NCBI RefSeq assembly: GCF_019175385.1
Contig: NC_083338.1
Location: forward strand, 62,900,884 to 62,964,883
Source of the DNA: Lycium barbarum
Taxonomy: Eukaryota > Streptophyta > Magnoliopsida > Solanales > Solanaceae
Direction of reading: 5' to 3'
DNA length: 64,000 bases
The notes under the pieces were generated by a model that was not told the origin of the DNA, did not search any database, and was given only the letters and a program-made list of their open reading frames with translations. How positions within the stretch are numbered: position 1 is the stretch's first letter; each line of letters opens with the position of its first letter. Made by a program: the position numbers and the translations under genes. Of the stretch, positions 50,932 through 61,081 are shown piece after piece.

Positions 50932-51253
50932 CGGCGGGGCCCTTTCCCGTCATATCATTCTGTATGTCTGTTAGAGGCCTGTAGATATGTATGTGGGTTA
51001 CGGGTTGCTACGATTCGGGTAGGTACGTACGATTTTGTGACTCTGTCCGTTATGTTAGCCTCATCGGCTTATATGAAATTTCGGTATGTTCGGGTATGTG
51101 TATGTTATAGCGCGCGCTGCAATTGTATTGGCTTAAGTTTGTACGCAGCTAGTGTGAATTATCTATCTGCTACGCCGATTCTGTCAGGTAGGTACGTTTG
51201 GGTATCTAGTTAGGATACCAGTCGCGGCCCACGGGGTTGGGTCGTGACAGAAG

Positions 51254-51265
51254 TGGTATCAGAGC
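51254..51265 (+). promoter_or_regulatory. Primer binding site of E (Met-tRNA)
   Basis: TGGTATCAGAGC lies four bases after the LTR end at 51249. The leader hairpin (51307-51346) follows. Confidence 0.92.
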
Positions 51266-51306
51266 GGTTAGTCCTCGGAATGTCTACAGGCCGTGTCTAG
51301 TAGAGT

Positions 51307-51346
51307 CTTGTTTATCGGTGTGTTGTGCACCACATCTATAAACAGG
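51307..51346 (+). promoter_or_regulatory. Leader hairpin of E
   Basis: CTTGTTTAT pairs with ATAAACAGG (one G-U pair), with an inner GGTG/CACC stem. Same place as in A-D. Confidence 0.55.
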
Positions 51347-51440
51347 AAGCTACAGGACATCTAGGATGTTACCCTTCTTTGGATCTTAGTTCGTGCGATA
51401 GGACTGTATTAGTAGGATGATCCCTTCCTAACGATCTGTC

Positions 51441-52910
51441 ATGTTTTCAGCTATGCCTCCGAGGAAAGCAACAGCTGCCCAGAAGGGCAAAGCGGGGGTT
51501 GAGGTAGGAGAAACCAGCCGGGCCCAGAGAGTTACCAGGGCCAGTGCGCGGTTAGCGCTTGAGGATGAACCCCCGTCAGCCGGATCTGTTACACCCCCCT
51601 TACCGGAGGAGATCGGAGCAGCAGAAGCTGCTGATCAGGGGACGGCTCCACCGCGAGCTCCCAGGGTTCGAGTGCCCGAGCCTCCAGCTCCACAGCCAGG
51701 GGCGGAGGACAGGTCTATGCGAGATGCGGTTCAGTTATTGACCACACTGATGACGGAGCAGGTTCGTAGGCATGGATTTGGGGGTGGTCGTTCGGACAGG
51801 TATGAAAGCTCCAGGGCTCGTGAGTTCTTGACATGTAATCCTCCAGAATTCTTCGGGACAAAACCCGAGGAGGACCCCCAGGAGTTTATCCGAAAGATGG
51901 AAAGCACGATACGGTTGATTAAGGCTTCGCCGACTGAGTCCGTCGAGTTGGCTTCGTATCGGTTATATGAGGTAGTAGCGAACTGGTACGAGTCCTGGCA
52001 GCTATCCAGGGGTGACGGTGCTGCCCCAGCGGTATGGGCCGAGTTTACTAAGGCCTTTCTTGATATTTTTCTACCTCCAGAGCTACGGAGAGCTAGGGTT
52101 GATCGATTCTTGCACCTGAGACAGAATGGTAGGAGTGTTCGAGAGCATAGCCTAGAGTTCGATTCACTGGCTAGGTATGCACCCGCTATAGTAGCAGATA
52201 TGGCCGATAGAGTGCACCGATATGTGATGGGGCTGGATGACTATTTGATCGATAGCTGCCTGGCGGTGGCTTCTCAGCCAGGGATGCATGTTGCCCGGGT
52301 ACAGGCGCACGCCCAGGGCATGGAGGACCGACGAAGGGAACGTCGGCCTGATAGGGGTCACGACAGGGGCCGGCCTAAGAGAGCCAGATCGGCCGGGTAT
52401 TTAGGGGGATTTCAGGGTGAGTTTTCTCAGCGGCAGGGTAACAGGTATTCGTCCCAGCCAGCACACAGTACGCCCCCACAATTCTCGGGACAGAACTCCA
52501 TGGCTTCGAGTTCGCAAGTAAATAGGAGTTTCAGTCAGATGAGGCCATCCATACCTCGGTGCCCTTATTGCAGGAGGCGTCACCCTGGTGAGTGTTATCG
52601 TGCCACTGGTGCCTGCTTTTCTTGTGGCCAACAAGGCCATACGATGAGAGAGTGTCCGTATAGGGGTGGTCTAGGTGGTTCAGCCCAGCTTACCGGGTCA
52701 GTTGCTGGCTCGTCTTCTCCTTCGGCAGCCATACGCCCCACAGGGCGAGGAGCACCAGCACCAGCGCCAGCACCAGCGAGTCGTGGCCGAGGTCGAGGTG
52801 CAGCTTCTGGTTACAGCGGTCCTTCGAACCGCGTAGTTGCTTTGACCGGCCGGCAGGACCCAGGAGCGTCTTCAAGCGCACACCCAGGTATGTTAGTGAT
52901 CTTTTCTTGA
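51441..52910 (+). CDS. E gag (489 codons), open
   Basis: Start is MFSAMPPRK at 51441; the second Met at 51453 matches the B and D start and is equally likely. The protein has a basic Ala/Pro-rich N-terminus, a capsid-like region at about 130-260 (SYRLYEVVANWYESWQL...[14 protein letters not shown]), an Arg-rich linker, CPYCRRRHPGEC and a CCHC knuckle (CFSCGQQGHTMREC) near 390-405, and a Gly/Arg/Ala-rich tail. It ends a few codons into a degraded protease start. Gag forms the virus-like particle and binds the element RNA. E keeps an uninterrupted gag but no enzymes, so it would need pol from an element such as C. Confidence 0.9.
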   Translation: MFSAMPPRKATAAQKGKAGVEVGETSRAQRVTRASARLALEDEPPSAGSVTPPLPEEIGAAEAADQGTAPPRAPRVRVPEPPAPQPGAEDRSMRDAVQLLTTLMTEQVRRHGFGGGRSDRYESSRAREFLTCNPPEFFGTKPEEDPQEFIRKMESTIRLIKASPTESVELASYRLYEVVANWYESWQLSRGDGAAPAVWAEFTKAFLDIFLPPELRRARVDRFLHLRQNGRSVREHSLEFDSLARYAPAIVADMADRVHRYVMGLDDYLIDSCLAVASQPGMHVARVQAHAQGMEDRRRERRPDRGHDRGRPKRARSAGYLGGFQGEFSQRQGNRYSSQPAHSTPPQFSGQNSMASSSQVNRSFSQMRPSIPRCPYCRRRHPGECYRATGACFSCGQQGHTMRECPYRGGLGGSAQLTGSVAGSSSPSAAIRPTGRGAPAPAPAPASRGRGRGAASGYSGPSNRVVALTGRQDPGASSSAHPGMLVIFS

Positions 52911-53040
52911 GGGATATGTGTATGAATGGGTCTATACTTTATCATATTATGTGATTTTCTTCTTCTAGGTATTAATAAGAGCAAGGTAATTGTTAGCCTG
53001 ATAGACACTGAGAATTCGGAAGGACGATATGGTAATTTTA
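52880..53040 (+). pseudogene. Degenerate protease start in E
   Basis: AGGTATGTTAGTGATC and the following ~90 bp align with the C sequence that encodes VVTGTLSIF...DPGST...SYIS, but a TGA ends the frame and the DPG motif is lost. Beyond it the sequence switches to the non-coding 5S-bearing region, so this marks the breakpoint where pol was lost. Confidence 0.65.
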
Positions 53041-53139
53041 TGGTTTAGCCCGGGGTGGGACCCACTATGAGAATTTTCCAAAACTTTATTAAGACCCCGA
53101 TCTGCCCTAAATTATGTGACAAAGGTCGTGCGGGGCTGT

Positions 53140-53241
53140 CGACGAAATTATACCAGCCCTAACGCGTCAAAATGCATGAAAGTTTCGAGGTTAAGCGTGC
53201 TAAGGCCAGGGCAATTCTGGGATGGGTGACCCCTGGGAAGT
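53140..53241 (+). ncRNA. 5S rRNA-derived module of E with downstream T5
   Basis: ATACCAGCCCTAA in the 5' part, GTTAAGCGTGCT (box A) and GGATGGGTGACC (box C, with CCTGGGAAGT) match 5S rRNA in order and spacing, with one missing C. TTTTT at 53251-53255 could end an RNA polymerase III transcript. Sense orientation. Confidence 0.8.
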
Positions 53242-53889
53242 AATACAAAATTTTTCACAAGTGTAAGTATGATATATATAAATGGAAATTTGGGGTAACC
53301 TAAAGGAAAAGAGAATGTGTGGAGTAACTAGTGCCCTTACAGGAGTCGCGCGGACCGAGACGGACTAAACGGGCGAAAAGAAGGAGCGCAATACCGCTCG
53401 GGAAATTGAGCGAATTTGAATAACGGTCGGGGACGTTCGCAAATATGATATTAGTAAATGCATATGTATGTGTATGATTTTCGTCTGGTGATCATATGGA
53501 TCCAGAGCCGAGTCTCGGCGACTAATGTTGTGATAGACGAAAGGTTTTACTGAACCGAATACACGAAACGAAACGGAGGTGAGGACACGAATGTTGTCAA
53601 AGAATAGAAAAACCCCGATTACCTTACAACTGGTCTAGTGCGACGATATCTGAAAAAGAAAATGAGCATGGATAGTAAAAAGATGAAGGATAAGAGATGT
53701 GAATAAGCAGAATCTTTGAAAGAGCTGACAAGCGACACGTAAGTTGATTTGTATGACAATTTGACGAACAAGTTTGTGAATGAGTGAAAAGATTTCGACG
53801 AGATAATTCGTGGTTTAATTGTCAGGGTGAACAATGAAATGTCGACAAAGGGAAATTTTCGTAAATCCCTGGAGCCTTAATAGAAGTGG

Positions 53890-54200
53890 TCTGATTCTAA
53901 TCAAAACTCTGTTTGTTGTACTTCTGCACTTCTGATTCTGATAAGGCTCTGTCTATTACGCCTCTGTACTTCTGAATCTGATTACGTTTCTGTCTGATAC
54001 ACCTCTGTCCGATTGACTCTGGACATGAATCTGTCTGATATAACTCTGTATGTCTGACTCTGATTACGAATCCTTCTGATACATCTCTGTACGTCTGACT
54101 CTGATCTCGAATCTGTCTGATACCCTCCCATACATCTGACTTTGATTACGAATCCGTCTGATATGCTCCTGTGCGTCCGATCTCAGTTCTGAATCTGTTT
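53890..54200 (+). repeat. 41-bp degenerate minisatellite in E
   Basis: Units such as GATTACGAATCC...CTGATACATCTCTGTACGT repeat every ~41 bp with substitutions. The reverse strand of D at about 36000-36420 has the same repeat. Confidence 0.75.
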
Positions 54201-54529
54201 GGTACAACGTGGAATCATGATGATGTGGTAAGGAACCGAAGAGTATGAGAAGAAGTGATAGTAAGTATAATGTCTGAAAAGCTTTGAAGGAAAAGGAAGA
54301 AAGGACACACTGTCTGTGAAAGAGCGAAAAGCATTCATCTGTTACGAGAGTATAGTTCATGGCCTAGTGACTCTGTGGGATATGAGAAAATACGTTATGA
54401 AAGCATATGAGTCAGCAATGTGAAGAATTACTCCGTCATATTAGTAAAGAATCTATATCGGAAAGTCAACAAAGGACGATTATAAAAAGAACCCTCCCAA
54501 AGTAGTATGACGCCCCATGAGGTCAATTT

Positions 54530-54564
54530 AACATTCGAGGACGAATGTTTTAAAGGGGGGAGGA
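54530..54564 (+). promoter_or_regulatory. Pre-polypurine palindrome and polypurine tract of E
   Basis: The perfect inverted repeat AACATTCGAGGACGAATGTT (54530-54549) is followed by AAAGGGGGGAGGA, ending at the first base of the 3' LTR. Confidence 0.85.
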
Positions 54565-57500
54565 TGTTACATCCGACATTTTGGCATATTCAAAAATATT
54601 TGAGATAACTTGACTTGTAATGAATAGGACCATATTTGGACTTTATTAGGTATGAATGTGTCGGTTATGAATATGTTGGTGTGGAATTACGAAAGGAGGC
54701 CAAGGGCAAAAATTGGAATTTTGGAAATTTGTTCCATGAATTACAATAATTAGCCAAGTGGGCTAAAAATAAATAAGAGAAAATGAGGCCCAATTGCGAG
54801 AGGCCCAACCGGCCACAAGGGGCCCAAATCCACAAAAATTATTAAGTGGATTAATATACATATTGGATAAGCTTATAAGAAGCTTCAAGAAACAAGGAGA
54901 AAGAACAAAAACAAACAAGAGGAAAAAGAAGAGCAATTCGGGTGAAGAAAGAAAGAAAGAAAGGAGAAAGAAAAAAAATTCTTGGAGCCAAATCCTTGGT
55001 TCAAAAATTCATTTCTTGTGGGATGATTACTAAGCACAAGATTCTCTTCAAGGTGATATAATTATCTTGGCAAGAAAGCAACCTTAACCCCAAGTGGAAA
55101 GTCTTGGAGAAGGTAAGGATTTTATGCTTTTGTTGTGTCATGGAAGATGTATGTATGATGTAGTGTGTGGAAATGAATGAAAAACATGAAAATTTTGTGT
55201 GTTAGAAGTATGTGCATGTTGGCCGTGTATATGTATGTGTTGCAAGTATATGATGACTTGAATTCATGTGGTAATCTAGTTATTGTTATGGTAGAAATTG
55301 TATTGGAAGTGAAAGTTGAATGAATTAGTGGAATTTGGAAAAAGTAGGGTGTGGCCGTGTGGTGTATATTGATGTTGGAAGGTGAATTAAATTCTGTTGG
55401 TATGTTAATTGTGTTAATTGTGAAGTGAATGAAAGAATAATCGTTTTTGTTGTTATGGAAAAAAAATGGTTGTTAAGTTGTTGTAGGAAAACATGCAAGT
55501 TTATTGTAACTTATGTAAATATGGAAATGAAGGTAGTAAGAGGTAAATTATGATCGTCATTGATGAGGTTGGAAGATAGAAATAAGTCATGAACATGTTT
55601 GCTAAAAGATTGGAAGTTGTGGGCGAATTATGCCTTTGGTAGGAAACTTGTATATTGTGTATACCTTATGTATATTTGGTGAAAACGATATGATATGCCT
55701 CCGAATTATGTTGTAGTGACCTTGATAAGTGATGAATATGAAAATGGTAAGATTGGTTTGGAAGTGTAAGGTCGGAATAAAAGATATTGTGTTATGTCGG
55801 AAAGATGGCTAGTAATGCCATATTGCATATATTTGTAATACTTGTTGTTGTTATTGATGTTGTTGCTGGGTTGCTGTGTTGACATATTAAGCCGAGCTAA
55901 GTCTCGGGGATGTTATATGTATAGGGGAAATGCTGCCGAAATTTCGGTAGGCAAATATGTGCTTAAGTTTGGCGTCTAAAGGCTTGAATTGACAATTGGT
56001 AAACTTGACCATTTGTAGATTTTGGACGAAATTGGAAGTGAAGCTAAGCGAGCATAAGGCGCAATTGAGGTATGTAAAGCCTTCCCCTTTATTCTTAGGC
56101 ATGTTCTGAACATGATAGGCTCGGCCGCGAGCCTTAAATACGACTCAGTTCCTCGGAATTCGCGATGGAAATCCGTTCCAATTCCTTCAGTAAGATTGAA
56201 TCACTTTTCTTACAACTTGTCCCTAAGGTGAACCTTTGTATGAAACTTTCCCAAACGGAGTCGGAATACTTCCAAATGATTATGGATGACCTCATAAGGT
56301 CTTTTATCAGTACTTTACGTATGTCACCTCGAGTTGGTCCGAGGTGGGCCCACGGAGCCCCGATACCTCTTGTATGGCCTAAATTGCCTTATTTCTGTCC
56401 GTTTTTCACAGGAAATATCGGAACTATCATTTTGACCATGATATGACTGTTTTTATATAAATCTTGCAAAATGATTTTGACATCTAAAAATCTGATTCTG
56501 GTTATAATCTGTTCGTGGATGTCTCAAAGCTTCCTTTCACCGGATCCCGAGTCGGTTTATATCGTGCGGATGGACCGCCGAGTCCCTTGTCGGGGGCCGG
56601 GTCCCATGTATGAATTCCGAAGTATGATGTGTCTAGTTCCGGGGTACTGTGGTATATGTCCGTCCCCGGTTACCGTGTATATGTTACGAAGTATGATGTG
56701 TCCGGTATCCCGGCGTGTGATCTGTCCCCGGGGTTACCGTGGTTATGATATGATGTGTTATGTGACGGAGATGTTCGAAGATATGAAATCTTCTGAAATA
56801 TGATATGTTGTGGCACCAAAGGCAGGAGTGGCGACCACGTTCCTGTGCCCTAATATAATTCTGTCTGTCTGATTGGATTCTGATTTTGTCTGTCCGTATG
56901 GATTCTGATTCTGTCTGTCCGTATGGATTATTATTCTGTCTGTCCGTATGGATTATGATTCCGTCTGTCCGTATGGATTGTGATTCTACCCGTCCGTCTT
57001 GACCATGATCCTGTCCGTCCGTTTGATTTATGGTTCTGTCTGCTATATTTCTGTGCTTCCTGTTAAGACTATGATTATGATTGTTATGTTTCTGCTTTAC
57101 ATACTCAGTACATTTTTCGTACTGACCCCCGGTTCTTCGGGGGCTGCGTTACCTGCCCGCAGGTACAGACGCACCCGGTGATACGCCGCCAATCTATGAC
57201 ACAGATTCTGCTATTTTGGAGAGCTCCTTTGATCCGGAGCGTGTACTTTTGGTATATATCTTCTGACATCTGTATATTCTGTACGTATGGTAATTTTGGG
57301 TACGGCGGGGCCCTGTCCCGTCATATGATTCTGTATGTCTGTTAGAGGCCTGTAGATATGTATGTGGGTTACGGGTTGCTACGATTCGGGTAGGTACGTA
57401 CGATTTTGTGACTCTGTCCGTTATGTTAGCCTCATCGGCTTATATGAAATTTCGGTATGTTCGGGTATGTGTATGTTATAGCGCGCGCTGCAATTGTATT

Positions 57501-57620
57501 GGCTTAAGTTTGTACGCAGCTAGTGTGAATTATCTGTCTGGTACGCCGATTCTGTCAGGTAGGTACGTTTGGGTATCCAGTTAGGATACCAGTCGCGGCC
57601 CACGGGGTTGGGTCGTGACA
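54565..57620 (+). repeat. 3' LTR of E (3056 bp)
   Basis: It begins TGTTACATCCGAC and ends GGGTCGTGACA. It keeps the uninterrupted site for H (57303-57307). Paired hairpins at 57105-57145. Small frames such as 56165-56446 recur in the 5' LTR and are not genes. Confidence 0.9.
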
Positions 57621-58205
57621 GCATCCGAAAGATAAATTATATGACTAAAGTTTGATTTTCAAATGCTAGCCCGTTCGATTATTCCATTGAGTCTTTGATA
57701 TATTTTGATACGTATATATGGTTCCAAAAGCTCTGTTTGATTTGATCCATAACACTATCCGAAAGGTACTTAACATGATTGTTGCTTTGATTTCCCAAAA
57801 ATGGCTCCTGAAACGTTCGTAGAAGGTTCTGTACTTCAAACGCTCATAACTTTCTTATGCTAAATCGGATTGACCCGAAACTTGTTTCTGAGCCTTCAGG
57901 GGTCGGTGAGTATACTTGTCCATCGAGTCTTGGAATTGATTTATATACATATGGTTCTCACTACTCCGCTAGTGCGTGCTACTAGTATATCGTTCGCCGA
58001 GCCTCGGGCCGGTTATATCATTGTGTGCACTATGCTATACTCGCCACTAACTTGTTATGTTATATATGGATAGGAGCCGACGCCTCGGAAATATTATATG
58101 GGGGTTAAAGGGATCGGAGCCGACGCCTCGGCAACATGATATGTTCTATTTTCTGTATATATATGAACAAGATATGTTTTTCAAAGGAAGTATTACTATG
58201 GATAT

Positions 58206-61081
58206 TGTCACGACCCAGCCCCGTGGGCCGCGACTGGCACCCTACCTGGGTACCCAGACCAAATCGCATTTTCGTTTCCAAATCCAAACTGATTTCATAG
58301 TTTTACAAAAGTTATATCAAACATAATTTATATCGAAAATATGTCTTGAGCGGTCATATCAAATCAAACCCAAACAAAGCGGCGGAATAGGCATCGCCGG
58401 TCAATATACAACTATATACAGAAGGGCCATTTGGGGCCATCATATCAAACAGACCGCTTTAAGACCCGAAAGCAAAATCATACAGTATACACATAGGACC
58501 CTCGCCCCACACAGATGACTACAGGCCTCTACGAATTCAAAACATAACATATGGCGAGACAGGGCCCCGCCGTACCCAAACCGTCAAATGTACAAAGTAT
58601 ATACAAAGTGGAGGAGTCTGTACCAAGAGTGGACTCCGGATCTAGCAAGAGTACTCCGAGAAAGAAATAGGTGAAGCCTACTGCGGAAGATCACCGGAAT
58701 CTGCACCTGCGGGCATAAAACGCAGCCCCCGGAGAGAGGGGGTCAGTACGGAATATGTACTGAGTATGTAAAGCACGGAGTACAGAAATATGAATCAAAA
58801 TCGAAAGCAAATCAGATGTCAAAGTCTGTATCGAAATCATATACATATATATTATGCAAGTAAAATCATGCAAACGCTTAAGAACGTGGTCGCCACTCCG
58901 ACGCTGGCGCCACACACAGCATAACACCAGAAGGTTTCAAATCTCCGTACATCCCCGAACATAACCATAATCATCGGTGAGCGTATCGCATCCCGAGCCA
59001 TATCACAGCATAACTCCAAACGGAACCCGGCCCTATGGCGAAGCCTTGGGAACCGTAACACAGCATACGGCCGAATTATCATAAGGCGCACGAATCAAAA
59101 CTGGCCCGGGAACCGGCGAACGAAGTCATAATAAGGCACGAACGGAGTCGTGAGCAAACAAATGCAAATCGTCTTTCAAAATAGTGTTTCAAAACAAAGT
59201 AAATTCATAAATCATATCATATTACAAAATAGTCGAATACTTAGTCGACATAAAGTTTCATTTCGCAACACGTTTCCAAAATGGTCCATATAATTCAAAA
59301 ACATAGGTTAGCGTATCGAATTGTCCAAACCTACCCCGTAGGAGGATGTTCCAAAGATCCGAAGTAGTATGTACAAATTTATTATCAAAGGTGGCCCGAA
59401 GGGCAAATCGGGCATTTTGGGGTAGCGGGCCCACCTCGAGTCGAAGTGAGGTGGCGAACGTGTTTCTACGAGCGTTTATATGCCAAAGGTCATACATTAT
59501 CATTTCTAGGTTACCCGACCACATTTCGATAGGTTTCGGACGAATAGTGGCATTCTAGCCAAATTGGAGTCTTTAGGCTTCAATAGAATTGAATGAATAG
59601 TAACTTTTCTGTGGATCGGGTTTCGAGGAGAAGAAATGCTCCGAAAGGTCTCATATTCGACTGACACACTAAGATATGCCAAATGAAAGAGTGGGAGGCT
59701 TTACATACCTCACAGGCGTCGTAAGCTCTTCCAAATGTCTCGTCCCGTTTCGTCAAAAATCTGCAATTGGTCAAAGTTACCAAATGAGATTCTTAGGCTC
59801 AAAGAATGCCTTAAACTCCATAATTGCCTACCGAAATTTCGGCAGCATTTCCCCTATAAATCTAACGTCCCCGAGGCGTAGCTCGGCTCAAATTAACCAA
59901 TTACAACAGCCCACACGTCAACAACCAAACCAAACAACAATCAAACCATTCAAGTATTAAAGTTCTACACGACTTCCAAAGTTGGCAACTTTTCGTTCAA
60001 ACGTTCAAAATCCCGATTCTATATTCACATAATTTGTATTCATTTAACCATTCAACACTAGTCAAACACATTCCAAATTCAATCTAAGCCATACACGAAA
60101 TTGCACCAAAATCAATTTATTTCCATAATTCTTCAAAACGCTAAAATTCACAACGAACATTCTAACTAACGTCGTTTCATTCCAAATCCACCCATATCGT
60201 TAAAAAGTCATATCTAAAGTCTCTAGCACCAAAAATACACATTGATATACATAAAGATACCAAGGATATACACTTTCCGATAACATCCGAATTCGTTTTC
60301 CACCGCCAATTTAATTCAACAATCAATCAATTACGATCTAAGGGTCTCAACAACACATTATGCCAACTTAAACAAGATCAATTCACACCAATTTCCTTAT
60401 CTATGGCTCACGGCCAAACACACTACAAACACACACCCACGACTTTCTATTTACGTCTAAATTACGGGATTCTCGTCCACTTCCAATCCTTAACACATTC
60501 ATAGCAATTCTATAACATTAGAGGGGCAAGATTCTTACCTTTTCTTGAAAACCCGACTTGTCGAAAACGTCGTCCTCGTGCCAAACTATTTATACCACGT
60601 CGGAGAGCGTCTTGAGCACTTCACAAATGTGTAGAAACTAGGATTATTGAACCACCACACAAGCTTGGGATTTTTTTTTTTTTCTATCCTATACACGGCC
60701 GAACCCCTTTTTCTCTCTATGTTCTTGAATTATTGTTGGTTTATGAAAATTTCCAAGTGCAATCCATGTATATATCCTTTTAGGGGTCATGTGCATAGCA
60801 CATGACCCTTTAAGAATGGGCTTGGCCGGCTCCCTCTTTTCCTTTGGGCTTCCAATTAACAAATTTTGGTTTCTTGGCCCAATAATTAAAAAGTCCCGTT
60901 TTGTAATTCCCGAAACTAATTTATGAAGTTCCAAATTTACCCTTGGCCTTTCCCGAGGGCTTAGCATTAAAGATTTCACAACCAACATAGTCATATTCAC
61001 AAAAATTAAATTAGGTCCTTCTAACACCCGAGTCATAATTATTTCTCGATTTCCAATCGTACGAGAACACGGGATATAACA
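58206..61081 (-). mobile_element. Solo LTR F (2.88 kb)
   Basis: On the + strand it runs from TGTCACGACCCAGCCCCG to GGGATATAACA. Flanks are GATAT at 58201-58205 and 61082-61086; the empty site is in LTR2 at 8568-8572. It contains paired hairpins (58734-58773), TATATA (60769-60774) and the palindrome GGGTCATGTGC...GCACATGACCC (60784-60808). It is a family of its own, related to D and E. No internal region. Confidence 0.9.
60769..60808 (-). promoter_or_regulatory. Putative LTR promoter of solo LTR F
   Basis: TATATA and an 11-bp-arm palindrome with CATGTG/CACATG cores, about 10 bp apart, in the same arrangement as in D. Confidence 0.5.

Larger units (their letters stand above)
46391..51249 (+). 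repeat. 5' LTR of E, interrupted by solo LTR H
   Basis: Parts 46391-49064 and 50937-51249 sum to 2987 bp. It starts TGTTACATCCGAC and ends GGGTCGTGACA. It is about 70 bp shorter than the 3' LTR because it has fewer GTCTGTCCGTATGGATT-type repeats near 48690. Paired hairpins at 48861-48902. Confidence 0.9.
53041..54529 (+). other. Non-coding 3' internal region of E
   Basis: No pol motif on either strand. It contains the 5S-like module (53140-53241), an intermediate part aligning with D (36430-37000 reversed), and ~41-bp tandem repeats (53890-54200, GATTACGAATCCNTCTGATA-type units). It ends before the palindrome and polypurine tract. Confidence 0.8.
46391..57620 (+). mobile_element. Element E: gag-only, pol-less Ty3/Gypsy element, interrupted by solo LTR H
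   Basis: A complete plus-strand element flanked by GCATC (46386-46390 and 57621-57625); the empty site is at 7990-7994. It has a 5' LTR with solo LTR H inside, a primer site, an intact gag, a degraded protease start, a 5S-like module, tandem repeats, a polypurine tract and a 3' LTR. No RT or integrase is present. Confidence 0.92.

Noticed and set aside
52888..52968. An intron-like segment (CAG|GTATGT ... TTCTTCTTCTAG|G) at the end of the E gag frame
   Set aside because: The segment aligns with the protease-coding sequence of C and B, so it is a degraded coding region. In D the acceptor AG is GG. Splicing is possible but not supported.
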